The notes below the pieces were generated by a model. It did not search any database. It was given only the letters and a program-made list of their open reading frames with translations, and was not told the DNA's origin. The translations under genes and the position numbers were made by a program. A DNA stretch of 64,000 nt from Robiginitomaculum sp. (GTDB lineage Bacteria > Pseudomonadota > Alphaproteobacteria > Caulobacterales > Maricaulaceae): contig JAJFFS010000016.1 in assembly GCA_021776515.1 (NCBI GenBank), forward strand, positions 248,001-312,000, read 5' to 3'. Positions 28,743 to 37,746 of the stretch are shown here, piece by piece (position 1 is the first letter of the stretch; every line of letters begins with the position of its first letter).

Positions 28743-29633
28743 TTATTTCTTTTGCTCAGAAAAATAACTGAAAAAATCACTATCCGGAGAAAGAACCAGT
28801 GAGGTTTTGCCATCAAGAAGGGCCTTTTCATAGGCTTCCATCGAACGATAAAAGGCAAAAAATTCAGGGTCCTTACTATAGGCTGCGGCATAAATATCAT
28901 TACGTCTGGCATCCCCTGCACCCCTTAGGATCGAAGCCTTTTCCCGTGCCTTGGCGATGGTTACACGTACCGTCCGGGCGGCTTCGGCGCGCACCGTCCG
29001 AGCACGTTCCTCACCTTCGGCGCGGATTTGTGCGGCGGCTTGCTGACGCTCTGACTGCATGCGTGAATAAACCTTTTCGGCGTTTTGCTCAGGCAGGTCG
29101 GCACGGCGGATTTTTACATCGATGATTTCAACACCAAGATTAGACTCAGTGGCTTGCGCGTTCACCGCATCACGAATGGCAATCATTAATTCGGCCCGGT
29201 GTCCCGAAACAATATCGTTGGAAACAACACCGCCCAATACCCGGCGAAGCGAGGCTTCCATAAACGGAGCAAGGCGTGTGGTGGCACCGCGAACGTCTTT
29301 TACCGCCTTATAGAACTGCAAGGGGTCAGAAATGCGAAAACGGGCAAAGGCATCCACAATCAGGCGTTCCTGATCCGAGGCCGTGATCTCTTGAGGTGGA
29401 ATATCCAGCATGAGATTACGCCGATCGAACTTGACCACGTCCTCCCAGGGAAAGGTTTTCATGTGCAAACCCGGATCTTCATCAGCATTCCAGGGGTTGA
29501 CCACACCAACCGGTTCACCAAAGCGCAGGATCAAAACCTGTTCGCGCTGATCCACAGTGAACAGCATGATGCTGGCAAATATACCGCCAAGTCCGGCAAT
29601 CATAATGATAAAAATTGTAAGCAGGCGTCCCAT
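28743..29633 (-). CDS. hflC: HflC, FtsH protease modulator
   Basis: A 296-residue SPFH/prohibitin-type protein anchored by one N-terminal helix (about 6-25), with its bulk in the periplasm. It forms a complex with HflK around the FtsH protease and limits membrane protein degradation. The VVKFDRRNLMLDIPPQEI strand, the SPFH core ending near residue 180, and the long helical segment AEGEERARTVRAEAARTV are typical. It overlaps the hflK stop by one base. Confidence 0.95.
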   Translation of the reverse strand: MGRLLTIFIIMIAGLGGIFASIMLFTVDQREQVLILRFGEPVGVVNPWNADEDPGLHMKTFPWEDVVKFDRRNLMLDIPPQEITASDQERLIVDAFARFRISDPLQFYKAVKDVRGATTRLAPFMEASLRRVLGGVVSNDIVSGHRAELMIAIRDAVNAQATESNLGVEIIDVKIRRADLPEQNAEKVYSRMQSERQQAAAQIRAEGEERARTVRAEAARTVRVTIAKAREKASILRGAGDARRNDIYAAAYSKDPEFFAFYRSMEAYEKALLDGKTSLVLSPDSDFFSYFSEQKK

Positions 29634-30775
29634 TAGCGACCTCCCTGTATAGCAGGTTGTTGTTTTGGGTTAATTGGCAAATATGGCACCACCTGATTAC
29701 CGGCATTTTTATCCAGTAATATCTTGTCAGTGCCGCCCAATACCCGTTCCATGGTTTCCAGATACATGCGCTGTCGCGTGACCACAGGGGCTTTGCGATA
29801 TTCCCCATAAATAAGATTAAAGCGTTCCGCTTCACCAGAGGCCTCAGCAATCACCGCATCACGATAACCAATGGCTTCCTGTTCCAGCTTGGCCGCGTCG
29901 CCGCGGGCCTTTGGCACCACATCATTAGCATAGGTGGTGGCCTGATTGACCTTGGTTTCAGCGTCTTGCCCGGCATTGACCACATCACGAAATGATTCGA
30001 TCACGCGCCCTGGCGGGTCGGCCTTTTGTAATTGCACCTGGGTAATCACTATCCCGGCACCATATTCATCCAGTGCCGTCTGGATCAAATCGCGGGCTGT
30101 GGTTTCCACAATCTGTCTGCCTTGGGTGATGATGGGTTCAAGATCGTTCTTGCCAACTACCTCACGCATGGCGCTTTCGGAAACTGCCTTTACAGCCCCG
30201 ATGGGGTCATCAAGATTAAATAGAAAGTCACGAGCGTTCTTGATCTGCCAGATTACCGAAAAATTGATGTCCACAATGTTTTCATCGCCGGTCAGCATCA
30301 AACTTTCATGGGGAATATTGGACTGGGTATTACGGCCAGAGGAAACGCGAAAGCCAATATTTTCCTGGTGCACGCGATCTGTTTTGGGCTTTAGGGCACG
30401 CTCAAACGGCACAGGCAGCTTCCAGTGAAAGCCTGGCAGCTCAGTACGATTATAAGCACCAAAGCGTAAGACAACGCCCTGTTCTTCAGCATTGACCACA
30501 TACCAGCCGGAACCGGGTGTGAAAAACCAAACCCCGAGCAGCGCAATGACGATAACGCCCAGACCAAGGCCGCCAAGGCCCCTGCCGCCGCGCCCGGAGC
30601 CATTGCCCCCGCCGCCGCCAAAAATGCCACCAAGGCGTTTTTGTAAGTTGCGAACCATTTCATCAACATCAACTTCGGGCGGTTCTCTCCCATCCTCCGG
30701 ACCATTGCCCCAGGGGCTGTTTCCATTATTGCCAGGTTTCTGGCCATTGCCATTTGACTGATTATTCCAGGGCAT
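29633..30775 (-). CDS. hflK: HflK, FtsH protease modulator
   Basis: A 380-residue partner of HflC. It starts MPWNNQSNGNGQKPGNNG with a Gly/Asn-rich cytoplasmic tail of about 70 residues, followed by one membrane helix (LGLGVIVIALLGVWFF), the SPFH domain (VNAEEQGVVLRFGAYN onward), and a helical region with AASGEAERFNLIYGEY-type repeats. The ATG at 30775 fits the family N-terminus; the frame is open further upstream to 30892. It is divergent from mrp, with 80 bases between starts, and leads the hflK-hflC-degP operon. Confidence 0.95.
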   Translation of the reverse strand: MPWNNQSNGNGQKPGNNGNSPWGNGPEDGREPPEVDVDEMVRNLQKRLGGIFGGGGGNGSGRGGRGLGGLGLGVIVIALLGVWFFTPGSGWYVVNAEEQGVVLRFGAYNRTELPGFHWKLPVPFERALKPKTDRVHQENIGFRVSSGRNTQSNIPHESLMLTGDENIVDINFSVIWQIKNARDFLFNLDDPIGAVKAVSESAMREVVGKNDLEPIITQGRQIVETTARDLIQTALDEYGAGIVITQVQLQKADPPGRVIESFRDVVNAGQDAETKVNQATTYANDVVPKARGDAAKLEQEAIGYRDAVIAEASGEAERFNLIYGEYRKAPVVTRQRMYLETMERVLGGTDKILLDKNAGNQVVPYLPINPKQQPAIQGGR

Positions 30776-30855
30776 ATTTCGCCTTTCGTCTTGTATAGTG
30801 TTCATACCTAACCGATATGTGGCCTTAACCCGTGCACCAATCAAGGAGCAACCGC

Positions 30856-31947
30856 ATGACGGACCCCACAATTCATACCGTAAGCAAGGCATTAGGTAAA
30901 ATTAAAGACCCGCAAAGTGGCAAAGATATCATGAGCGCCGGTTTGGTGCAGGGGCTGACCGTAAAGGATGATCGCGTGGGTTTTGCCATTCAGACCAGCC
31001 GCGAAATGGCCGAATCTATGGAAAAAATACGCAGCCTTGCTGAAAAGGCGGTACGCAAGATCAAAGGCGTCAACGCGGTAACCGCCGTACTAACCGCACA
31101 TTCTGATTCGCCTGCGGCAGAGCCACCAAAGGCTAAAAGTCTTGGACGTCATGGCACCCCACCACCGCCAAAGCCCAAGGATTTACCCGGTGTTGCGGCG
31201 GTCATTGCCGTGGCCAGCGGCAAAGGCGGGGTAGGTAAATCCACTATTGCCGTCAATTTAGCCGTGGCACTGGCGCAAAAAGGCAAGCGTGTAGGCCTGA
31301 TGGATGCTGATATTTATGGCCCCTCTGCGCCTATTCTGTTGGGCCTTCAGGGACAGAAACCAAAACTCAACGCCGAGGAAAAGATTATCCCGCTGGAGGC
31401 CTACGGCGTTAAAACCATGTCCATGGGGTTTATGGTGGGTGACGGACAGGCGGTGATCTGGCGCGGGCCAATGATTATCGGTGCCTTACAGCAAATGTTT
31501 GCTGATACCAATTGGGGCGAACTGGATGTACTGGTGGTGGATATGCCGCCGGGTACCGGGGATGCGCAGCTCACCCTGGTGCAAACGGTAAACCTTGCCG
31601 GTGCCGTGATTGCCGCCACACCGCAGGAAGTGGCCTTATCGGATGTGCGCCGGGGCGTGCATATGTTTAACAAGGCCAATGTACCCATTTTGGGCGTGGT
31701 GGAAAACATGGCCGGGTTTATCCACCCGACAAGTGGCGAGCGCATTGATATATTCGGGGCTGGCGGGGCCAAACGCACAGCCAGCGAGCTTGGCGTGCCG
31801 TTTTTGGGCGAAATACCACTGGACCCGGGCTTGCGCGAAGCCTCGGACAATGGCACCCCGCCCGCCCGTGATCCCGATACTGTGATTGGCAAAGTCTTTG
31901 CTGATCTGGCAGATAACGTGATGGCGGCCATTGCCGCAGAGAAATAA
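30856..31947 (+). CDS. mrp: Mrp/ApbC-family Fe-S cluster carrier ATPase
   Basis: A 363-residue P-loop ATPase that handles Fe-S clusters. An N-terminal MIP18-like domain (1-80) is joined by a proline-rich linker (about 98-110) to the ATPase with the deviant Walker A SGKGGVGKST (121-130), a DADIYGPS segment, and VVDMPPGTGD. The cluster-binding CxxC usually found after VENM is replaced by histidine, proline and serine (VENMAGFIHPTSGERIDIFG). AAGGAG about seven bases before 30856 decides this start over one at 30832. Confidence 0.93.
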   Translation: MTDPTIHTVSKALGKIKDPQSGKDIMSAGLVQGLTVKDDRVGFAIQTSREMAESMEKIRSLAEKAVRKIKGVNAVTAVLTAHSDSPAAEPPKAKSLGRHGTPPPPKPKDLPGVAAVIAVASGKGGVGKSTIAVNLAVALAQKGKRVGLMDADIYGPSAPILLGLQGQKPKLNAEEKIIPLEAYGVKTMSMGFMVGDGQAVIWRGPMIIGALQQMFADTNWGELDVLVVDMPPGTGDAQLTLVQTVNLAGAVIAATPQEVALSDVRRGVHMFNKANVPILGVVENMAGFIHPTSGERIDIFGAGGAKRTASELGVPFLGEIPLDPGLREASDNGTPPARDPDTVIGKVFADLADNVMAAIAAEK

Positions 31948-31966
31948 TGTTAACTGAAAGAAACCA

Positions 31967-32377
31967 ATGTCCCTTTTTCATCTTGCAATTAACGTCACCA
32001 GTTTGAACGAAGCCCGCGCCTTTTATGGCGACCTGTTGGGCGCAGAAGAAGGGCGCAGCTCAGACACCTGGGTTGATTATGACTTCTTCGGTCACCAGCT
32101 TACCGTGCACCTTGGCGAACCATTCAAGGCGCAAAATACAGGCCGGGTAGATGGTAAAAAGGTACCGATACCGCATTTTGGTGTTGTTCTGGAAATGCCT
32201 GCCTGGCGAAAAATGGCCGAACACCTGACCAATGCCGGTGTGGATTTCATCCTCGCCCCCAGCCGCCGCTTTGAAGACCAACCTGGCGATCAAAACACCA
32301 TGTTTTTCCTCGACCCCTGCGGCAACCCTATCGAGATCAAGGGCGTCGCCAGTATGGGAGAGGTTTTTGCCTCATAA
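31967..32377 (+). CDS. VOC-family (glyoxalase/dioxygenase fold) protein
   Basis: A 136-residue vicinal oxygen chelate protein with two beta-alpha-beta-beta-beta modules. FHLAINVTSLNEARAFYGDLLG opens the first, with a likely metal-binding His, and the end MFFLDPCGNPIEIKG supplies the conserved glutamate. The HQLTVHLGE and PHFGVVLEMPAW segments complete the fold. Substrate unknown. It follows mrp by 19 bases and may be co-transcribed. Confidence 0.85.
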   Translation: MSLFHLAINVTSLNEARAFYGDLLGAEEGRSSDTWVDYDFFGHQLTVHLGEPFKAQNTGRVDGKKVPIPHFGVVLEMPAWRKMAEHLTNAGVDFILAPSRRFEDQPGDQNTMFFLDPCGNPIEIKGVASMGEVFAS

Positions 32378-32468
32378 TATCCGGTACATTACGGCAAGCC
32401 TTTAATTCCTCATCCTCATTTGCCAATGATGTGATTACCCGGCACAGTGTGGGCGGGAGATCAAATAC

Positions 32469-33482
32469 GTGCGTATTCTCATTACAGGTACTGCCGGGTT
32501 TATCGGTTTTCATACGGCGCGGGCGATGCTGGCCAAGGGCCATGAGATTGTCGGCATTGATGTGCTCAATGACTATTATGACCCGGCCTTGAAAGAGGCA
32601 CGTCTGGGCATACTCAAAAAACATGACAATTTTACCGAGGCCCGCCTTGATATTGCTGATGCAGAGGCTTTGCGGGAAGTGTTTGCAAAGTTTCGGCCAG
32701 CACGTGTTATCCATCTGGCGGCGCAAGCGGGGGTTCGCTATTCGCTGGAAAACCCGCAAAGCTATGTAGACAGCAATCTTCAAGGGTTTTTGAACATACT
32801 GGAATGCTGCCACCATGCAGAGGTGGAACATCTGGTTTATGCTTCGTCCAGTTCTGTTTATGGGGCAAATCCGGTTTTACCGTTTCGTGAAAGTGATGGC
32901 GTACATCATCCGCTTAGTTTTTATGCGGCCACAAAAATTGCTGGTGAGGCTATGGCCCATAGCTATGCCCATACCTATGGATTGCCGTGTACGGGATTGC
33001 GGTTTTTTACTGTTTACGGACCGTGGGGACGGCCCGATATGGCTTACTTCAAGTTTACCCGTGCTATCCTCAATGGCGAGCCAATAGACGTTTATAATCA
33101 GGGCGATATGCGCCGCGATTTCACTTATGTTGATGATGTGGTTGAGGGAATAAGCCGCGTTAGTGATAAAATTCCGCACGCGGCTCCCCGGCAAGCTGAC
33201 AGCCGTTATATGAACCCCGGTCAAAGCCGTGTTGCGCCCATCGCGCTTTATAATATTGGTGGTGGTACGCAAGAAGAGCTGATGACCATGATCCACGCGC
33301 TGGAGGAAAATCTGGGCGTCAAAGCCAAACTTAATTTCATGCCCATGCAAACCGGAGATGTGCAGGAAACCTTGTCGGATAGCTCTGCGCTGTGGGATGC
33401 AGTTGGCTTTAAGCCTGCAACCAGTTTGGCCGACGGCATGGCAAAGTTTGTGAAGTGGTATCGGGAGTTTTATGGGGATTAG
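32469..33482 (+). CDS. NAD-dependent nucleotide-sugar epimerase (UDP-glucuronate 4-epimerase-like)
   Basis: A 337-residue extended short-chain dehydrogenase. The NAD-binding GTAGFIG (7-13), a DVLNDYYDPALKEARL segment typical of UDP-glucuronate 4-epimerases, the serine-rich strand ASSSSVYG and the catalytic Y152-x3-K156 (FYAATKIAGE) are all present, as is the FFTVYGPWGRPDMA signature. The product would be UDP-galacturonate for capsule or LPS sugars. It is a single gene with no surface polysaccharide cluster around it. It is convergent with the tRNA-Phe gene. Confidence 0.88.
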   Translation: MRILITGTAGFIGFHTARAMLAKGHEIVGIDVLNDYYDPALKEARLGILKKHDNFTEARLDIADAEALREVFAKFRPARVIHLAAQAGVRYSLENPQSYVDSNLQGFLNILECCHHAEVEHLVYASSSSVYGANPVLPFRESDGVHHPLSFYAATKIAGEAMAHSYAHTYGLPCTGLRFFTVYGPWGRPDMAYFKFTRAILNGEPIDVYNQGDMRRDFTYVDDVVEGISRVSDKIPHAAPRQADSRYMNPGQSRVAPIALYNIGGGTQEELMTMIHALEENLGVKAKLNFMPMQTGDVQETLSDSSALWDAVGFKPATSLADGMAKFVKWYREFYGD

Positions 33483-33526
33483 TAAAACCCAGCCCTCGAA
33501 TAGCGAAGCGATTGGGCGGATAAAAA

Positions 33527-33601
33527 TGGTGCCCGGGGGCGGATTTGAACCACCGACACGAGGATTTTCAGTCCACTGCTCTACCCCTGAGCTACCCGGG
33601 C
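33527..33601 (-). tRNA. tRNA-Phe (GAA)
   Basis: A 75-nt cloverleaf on the minus strand. The acceptor arm GCCCGGG pairs with CCCGGGC, the D arm has GTAGCTCAGGGGTAGAGC, the anticodon stem-loop holds GAA in CTGAAAA, the T arm has GGTTCAAATCC, and CCA is encoded at the 3' end (33527-33529). All conserved tRNA positions are readable. Confidence 0.96.
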
Positions 33602-33641
33602 GCCGGGTTTGCCGGGGATATGTTTCCGGCAGGGTGCGGGG

Positions 33642-33670
33642 GTTATAGGAAAGCGTGCTGCCCCTGTCTA
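33642..33670 (-). promoter_or_regulatory. tRNA-Phe promoter
   Basis: TAGACA (33665-33670) and TATAAC (33642-33647) on the minus strand are separated by 17 bases. The predicted start is about 35 bases before the mature tRNA. The promoter lies between yacG and the tRNA gene, so the tRNA can be made independently of the infA-maf-rng-yacG transcript. Confidence 0.6.
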
Positions 33671-33704
33671 TGACTTTTCTCCGGTGGCTGCACCTTGAGT
33701 TCAG

Positions 33705-33881
33705 TTAGGTGTCTTCCTCATCGGATGAGGGTAGGCCTTCGCTTTCATCTATAGCCGGGCCGGGCACCACATAATTTCCTTTTAACCAGCGCCCAAGATC
33801 AATGTCAGCACAGCGTTTTGAACAAAATGGCTTGTGCTGTTCGCTCATGGGTTTTTTGCACAAAGGGCAGGGAATATTCAT
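33705..33881 (-). CDS. yacG: DNA gyrase inhibitor YacG
   Basis: A 58-residue zinc protein. It starts [20 protein letters not shown], with the four zinc cysteines as CxxC and CxxxC (C5, C8, C20, C24), followed by [21 protein letters not shown] and an acidic tail, exactly the YacG pattern. The E. coli protein binds GyrB and inhibits gyrase. Its ATG overlaps the stop of the RNase E/G gene by three bases (ATGA). Confidence 0.92.
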   Translation of the reverse strand: MNIPCPLCKKPMSEQHKPFCSKRCADIDLGRWLKGNYVVPGPAIDESEGLPSSDEEDT

Positions 33882-34945
33882 GGGGCAATGACCTCGAATT
33901 TATCCGGTGCCAAATCGGGTTTTGCTTCCCATGTTAGGCGCCCGCCAAGGCGTGATAACAATGGCTCTGTCCAAAAAACCTTATGATTGTTTAGCCAATC
34001 AATAATGGCCGGTGCGGCATGCAGTACCAGTGCCTTGGCCGGATTGGCCCGGTGTTCATTCTCCACACTGCGCAAAGCGGCAAGGGCAATTGTTTCGGTG
34101 CTTGGTTTACCGGCCTTATCCAGCATGGTTTCGCTGATGGGCCTCTGGTTACGCTGCATGGTCAGCACGGCAACGCCAAAGCGGTTAAGCGGGGCTATTT
34201 CCATCCGCCCATGCTGCGCACTAACAGCCTGGGTGAGCGCGGTTTCCAGTTTTTTACGTTCCTTGGCACCTTTCATCGGGGCGAAATCTATGGCGATAAT
34301 GCCGGCAAGGCCGCGAAGGGAAAGTTGGCGAAATATAATGGGTATGGCCTGAATGTTTACATCCAATGCCCGGCTCTTGTCGGCGGCGGTGTCCACATCA
34401 ATGGCGACAAGGGCGCGGGTTTGCTCGATCATCAGCTCCCCGCCGCCAGGCAGGATGACATGGGGGCTTAAAGCCTCATCGAAAATGGCATCCAGCGTTT
34501 CGCGCACCTCCCGATTGGCTTCGCGCACCTCTGCATCCTGGGTATTGATACGGGTGAGAAAATCCGGTGCCGGGGCCAGCAAAGACGGGCAGGGCGTGTC
34601 TGTGCTGTTTTTTGCCACCTCTTCAAGCACTAATAGAGGGCCTTTTTCGGCAAAGGCTTCGCGGCGTACACGCGCACATATTGCAGCGCCCTCAAAAACG
34701 CGATCATCTTTGCGGGCTTTACCAAGGGGCATGAACCCCGGTGCGCCAATGCCAAGGTCAACAAAGGCAGCGTTCAAGCCGGGCTCTACACTTTTCACCC
34801 GTGCATGATATTTGGCCCCGGCCAGGGCGCGGGTCTGACGTTCGGAGGCACGCTCTACATAGAGGGCTAGTGCATTATCATGGCTATCGAACAAGCCGAC
34901 GCGGGTTTCCCCCGGCGCCCGGTCAACGAGCAAAACCTTGCTCAT
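33878..34945 (-). CDS. rng: Ribonuclease E/G family protein (short form)
   Basis: A 355-residue endoribonuclease of the RNase E/G family. The N-terminal S1-like domain (about 35-110; [22 protein letters not shown]) precedes the catalytic DNase I-like segment with the metal-binding aspartates D183 (VAIDVDT) and D220 (IIAIDFAPM). It is shorter than E. coli RNase G (489 residues), and I see no Zn-link CPxC motif. It probably trims rRNA or mRNA ends. It lies between maf and yacG with overlapping ends, in the common infA-maf-rng-yacG order. Confidence 0.88.
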   Translation of the reverse strand: MSKVLLVDRAPGETRVGLFDSHDNALALYVERASERQTRALAGAKYHARVKSVEPGLNAAFVDLGIGAPGFMPLGKARKDDRVFEGAAICARVRREAFAEKGPLLVLEEVAKNSTDTPCPSLLAPAPDFLTRINTQDAEVREANREVRETLDAIFDEALSPHVILPGGGELMIEQTRALVAIDVDTAADKSRALDVNIQAIPIIFRQLSLRGLAGIIAIDFAPMKGAKERKKLETALTQAVSAQHGRMEIAPLNRFGVAVLTMQRNQRPISETMLDKAGKPSTETIALAALRSVENEHRANPAKALVLHAAPAIIDWLNNHKVFWTEPLLSRLGGRLTWEAKPDLAPDKFEVIAP

Positions 34946-35535
34946 GGTGCAGGAAAGGCGGGATAACCCGCCCCTTCCAGAAGCGCCGCCGTTTCATAAA
35001 GCGGCAGGCCAACAACGGCGGAATAGGAACCGTTCAGGGACAAGACAAACACCCCGGCCAGCCCTTGAATGCCATAGGCACCGGCTTTGCCTTCCCATTC
35101 GCCACTGTTGATATACCCCTCGATCTCGGGTGCGTTCAGACGCTTGAATTTAATGCGCGCCTCAACCAGACGATGGGTCAGGGTGCCACCTGGCTGGTGT
35201 ACGGCGATGCCAGTATAAACCCGGTGCGCACGGCCAGAGAGCAGTTTCAGCATGGCGCGGGCATCATCAGCATTTTTGGGTTTACCTAAAATGCGCCGCC
35301 CGACACCAACCACCGTATCGGCGGCCAGATAGAGGCTGCTTTCGTTAGCCTTTGCGGCAGCATACGCTTTTTCCTGCGCTAACCGCAGGGCCAACAGGCG
35401 TGGTGTTTCATTGGGCTTGGGTGTTTCGTCTATATCGGCTGCTTCAATCGCATCGGGAACAATGCCTATATGGGCGAGTAATTCGCGCCGACGCGGGCTT
35501 TGGCTGGCCAAAACGAGGCGCGGGCGCTGCTTCAC
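34942..35535 (-). CDS. maf: Maf-family nucleoside triphosphate pyrophosphatase
   Basis: A 197-residue house-cleaning enzyme that hydrolyses non-canonical or free NTPs to NMP and pyrophosphate. The N-terminal LASQSPRRRELLAHIGI is the Maf signature; DIDETP and AADTVVGVGRRILGKP, with its catalytic aspartate, follow, and then GKAGAYGIQGLAG. It lies five bases after infA and overlaps rng by four bases. Confidence 0.93.
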   Translation of the reverse strand: MKQRPRLVLASQSPRRRELLAHIGIVPDAIEAADIDETPKPNETPRLLALRLAQEKAYAAAKANESSLYLAADTVVGVGRRILGKPKNADDARAMLKLLSGRAHRVYTGIAVHQPGGTLTHRLVEARIKFKRLNAPEIEGYINSGEWEGKAGAYGIQGLAGVFVLSLNGSYSAVVGLPLYETAALLEGAGYPAFPAP

Positions 35536-35539
35536 AGGC

Positions 35540-35758
35540 TTATTTGTAGCGATAGGTAATGCGCCCTTTGCTTAGATCATAGGGCGTCATTTCTACCAGC
35601 ACCTTGTCGCCAGCCAGAACCCGGATGCGGTTCTTGCGCATTTTACCGGCGGTGTGGGCGATGATCTCGTGATCGTTTTCCAGTTTCACGCGAAAGGTCG
35701 CATTGGGAAGCAATTCTGTGACTTCACCCGGAAATTCCAATAGTTCTTCTTTTGCCAT
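35540..35758 (-). CDS. infA: Translation initiation factor IF-1
   Basis: A 72-residue OB-fold protein that occupies the ribosomal A site during initiation. [19 protein letters not shown] is the standard N-terminus and [13 protein letters not shown] the standard end. The ATG at 35758 is chosen; an in-frame upstream start at 35770 would add four residues outside the family pattern. First gene of infA-maf-rng-yacG. Confidence 0.97.
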   Translation of the reverse strand: MAKEELLEFPGEVTELLPNATFRVKLENDHEIIAHTAGKMRKNRIRVLAGDKVLVEMTPYDLSKGRITYRYK

Positions 35759-35825
35759 GCAGTTCTTCAATTCCTGTCAATTGGGTCTGTTTGCGCCTGT
35801 ATAAGCGTTTGCACCGCTCACGTCA

Positions 35826-37058
35826 CTAAATAATGCCGTGTTTTCGCAGAGCGGCAATTTCTATCTCGCTCAGCCCCAAAAGTGTGCTGAGGATATTCTT
35901 TGTATCGGCCCCCAGCGTCGGTGGCACCTTGCGTATACCTGTTGGTGTTTCAGACAGACGCAAGGGTGAAGCAGGTATCTGTACCGGTTCTTCAAGGTCC
36001 GGGCGTTCCATGATGTCGATCATGTTTCTTGCGGCAATTTGTGGTTCTGCCAATGCCTGTTCAACGGTATTCACTGGCCCGCAGGGGACATTGGCGGTGG
36101 CTAACGCCTCAATCCAGCACATCACTGGGCGTGCATGGATCAATGGCGTGATCAGACTTTCCAGTGCTGTACGGTTTTCAACGCGGGCAGTATTGGTGGT
36201 AAAGCGCGCATCATGGTGCAGGCCATCAAGGCCGATGGCATCGCACAGTCGGGCAAATTGCCCGTCATTGGCTACGGCGATAACCACAGGGGCATCACTG
36301 GCCTCAAAAACCTGATAGGGAGCAAGGCTGGGGTGTCGTGTACCCATGCGGGTGGCGTTTTCATTGGTCAGTAGTGTGTTGGCAGCCTGATTGGTCATCA
36401 CCGCCATCTGACAATCCAGCAGTGATATATCAATATGCTGGCCCTGGCCTGTTGCCCGGGCATGCATCAGCGCGGCCAAAATGCCATTGGAAGCATAAAG
36501 CCCGGCCACCAGATCCGATATAGCCAGGCCAACCTTGGTAGGTGGCCCATCGGTTTCGCCGGTGACACTCATCAGGCCGCTCATGGCCTGAATGAGATAG
36601 TCATAACCCGCGCGCTCAGCCATCGGCCCGGTTTGGCCAAATCCGGTGATTGAACAATACACAAGACGTGGGTTTAATGCGGTGGCGCTTTCATAATCCA
36701 GCCCATATTTGGCCAGATGTCCAGTGCGAAAATTTTCTACCAGTACATCACATTTTGGGATCAGACTGTGCAGAATATCTCGACCTTTGCCGGTGGAAAA
36801 ATCAACGCAGAGGGAGGATTTATTGCGATTGGCCACCATGTAATAGGCGGCATCACCGTTTTTACCCTCACGGGTTTTATAAAACGGTGGCCCCCATGCT
36901 CGCGTGTCATCGCCTGTGCCGGGGCGTTCCACCTTAATGACCTCGGCACCAAGATCAGCCAAGGTTTGCGTGGCCCAGGGTCCGGCCAGTACACGGCTAA
37001 GGTCCAGCACGCGTACGCCGTCCAGTGCTCCGCGTTTATGGCCTTTGGTTTGTGTCAT
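35826..37058 (-). CDS. CaiB/BaiF-family (class III) CoA transferase
   Basis: A 410-residue CoA transferase. VRVLDLSRVLAGPWATQTLADLGAEVIKVE is the N-terminal Rossmann part, and the catalytic aspartate is D182 in GLAISDLVAGLY. Such enzymes move CoA between carboxylic acids through an aspartyl-CoA thioester. It closes the minus-strand run gcdH-yciI-crotonase-GST-CoA transferase. A CaiB-type transferase near glutaryl-CoA dehydrogenase suggests activation of glutarate to glutaryl-CoA with succinyl-CoA (inference from gcdH/gcdG pairing in other bacteria). Confidence 0.9.
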   Translation of the reverse strand: MTQTKGHKRGALDGVRVLDLSRVLAGPWATQTLADLGAEVIKVERPGTGDDTRAWGPPFYKTREGKNGDAAYYMVANRNKSSLCVDFSTGKGRDILHSLIPKCDVLVENFRTGHLAKYGLDYESATALNPRLVYCSITGFGQTGPMAERAGYDYLIQAMSGLMSVTGETDGPPTKVGLAISDLVAGLYASNGILAALMHARATGQGQHIDISLLDCQMAVMTNQAANTLLTNENATRMGTRHPSLAPYQVFEASDAPVVIAVANDGQFARLCDAIGLDGLHHDARFTTNTARVENRTALESLITPLIHARPVMCWIEALATANVPCGPVNTVEQALAEPQIAARNMIDIMERPDLEEPVQIPASPLRLSETPTGIRKVPPTLGADTKNILSTLLGLSEIEIAALRKHGII

Positions 37059-37067
37059 GAAAGTCTC

Positions 37068-37724
37068 TTATTTTAGGCTCTTTCTATATTCAGCCAGCCC
37101 TTTTGTAATTTCGTCAAGGGTTTTGACGCAAAGAGGTTGGGTTTTAATGTTCTGCCAATAGGCTGAGACCCTATCATAATCGCCAAAAACATTATCAACC
37201 TTGAATATACCGGCCAGCATTTCAACGAAGTACAAGATCGGCACAAGAGCACAATCTGCCGTGCTCATTTTAGTACCAACAGCCCAAGGGCCCGGGCGCA
37301 GTTGGACGTTAAGATAGTTCAGGCCATCACCGATAGCAGCAAAACTGGTTTTGATGAGAGTAAGGTCGCGTTCGGTGGCGCTAAGTTGCCCAAACAAGGG
37401 GCGCATATGTTCGGCCACATGAAAATCAGCAATGCGTGCCAACACCCGCGCCCGGGCGCGCATTTCCAGATCCTTTGGGCGCAGGGAGGGGTCCGGGTAG
37501 AGGTCTTCGATATATTCAAGGATTATTTCTGATTCCGGCAGCAAATACCCGCTTTCCAGTTCCAGTACGGGGATGCGTCCGGCGGGATTGATGGCCAGAT
37601 ATTCTGGTGATTTCAGCCCCCCCGGCGGCGTCAGGCTTTGCCAGTCATCAACATTTTTGAATGCCAGCGCCATGCGGACGCGAGCGGCGAAAGGCGAAAG
37701 TGCGGAGTCGTATAATGTGATCAT
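37068..37724 (-). CDS. Glutathione S-transferase family protein
   Basis: A 218-residue two-domain GST. The thioredoxin-like N-terminus MITLYDSALSPFAARVRMAL, with serine in the catalytic region, is followed by NPAGRIPVLELESGYLLPESEIILEYIEDLYPDPSL, which contains the cis-Pro and the SE glutathione-binding pair. A helical C-terminal domain begins near 85. It is ten bases from the CoA transferase gene and probably serves the same pathway, for example as a zeta-like isomerase; the substrate cannot be read. Confidence 0.88.
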   Translation of the reverse strand: MITLYDSALSPFAARVRMALAFKNVDDWQSLTPPGGLKSPEYLAINPAGRIPVLELESGYLLPESEIILEYIEDLYPDPSLRPKDLEMRARARVLARIADFHVAEHMRPLFGQLSATERDLTLIKTSFAAIGDGLNYLNVQLRPGPWAVGTKMSTADCALVPILYFVEMLAGIFKVDNVFGDYDRVSAYWQNIKTQPLCVKTLDEITKGLAEYRKSLK

Positions 37725-37746
37725 TTCAGTTTTAAGTCCTTATATA

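Noticed and set aside
33491-33510. The word ATAGCGAAGCGAT shared with the repeat near 61404
   Set aside because: Only 13 bases are shared and the flanks do not match, so it was not called as another repeat copy.
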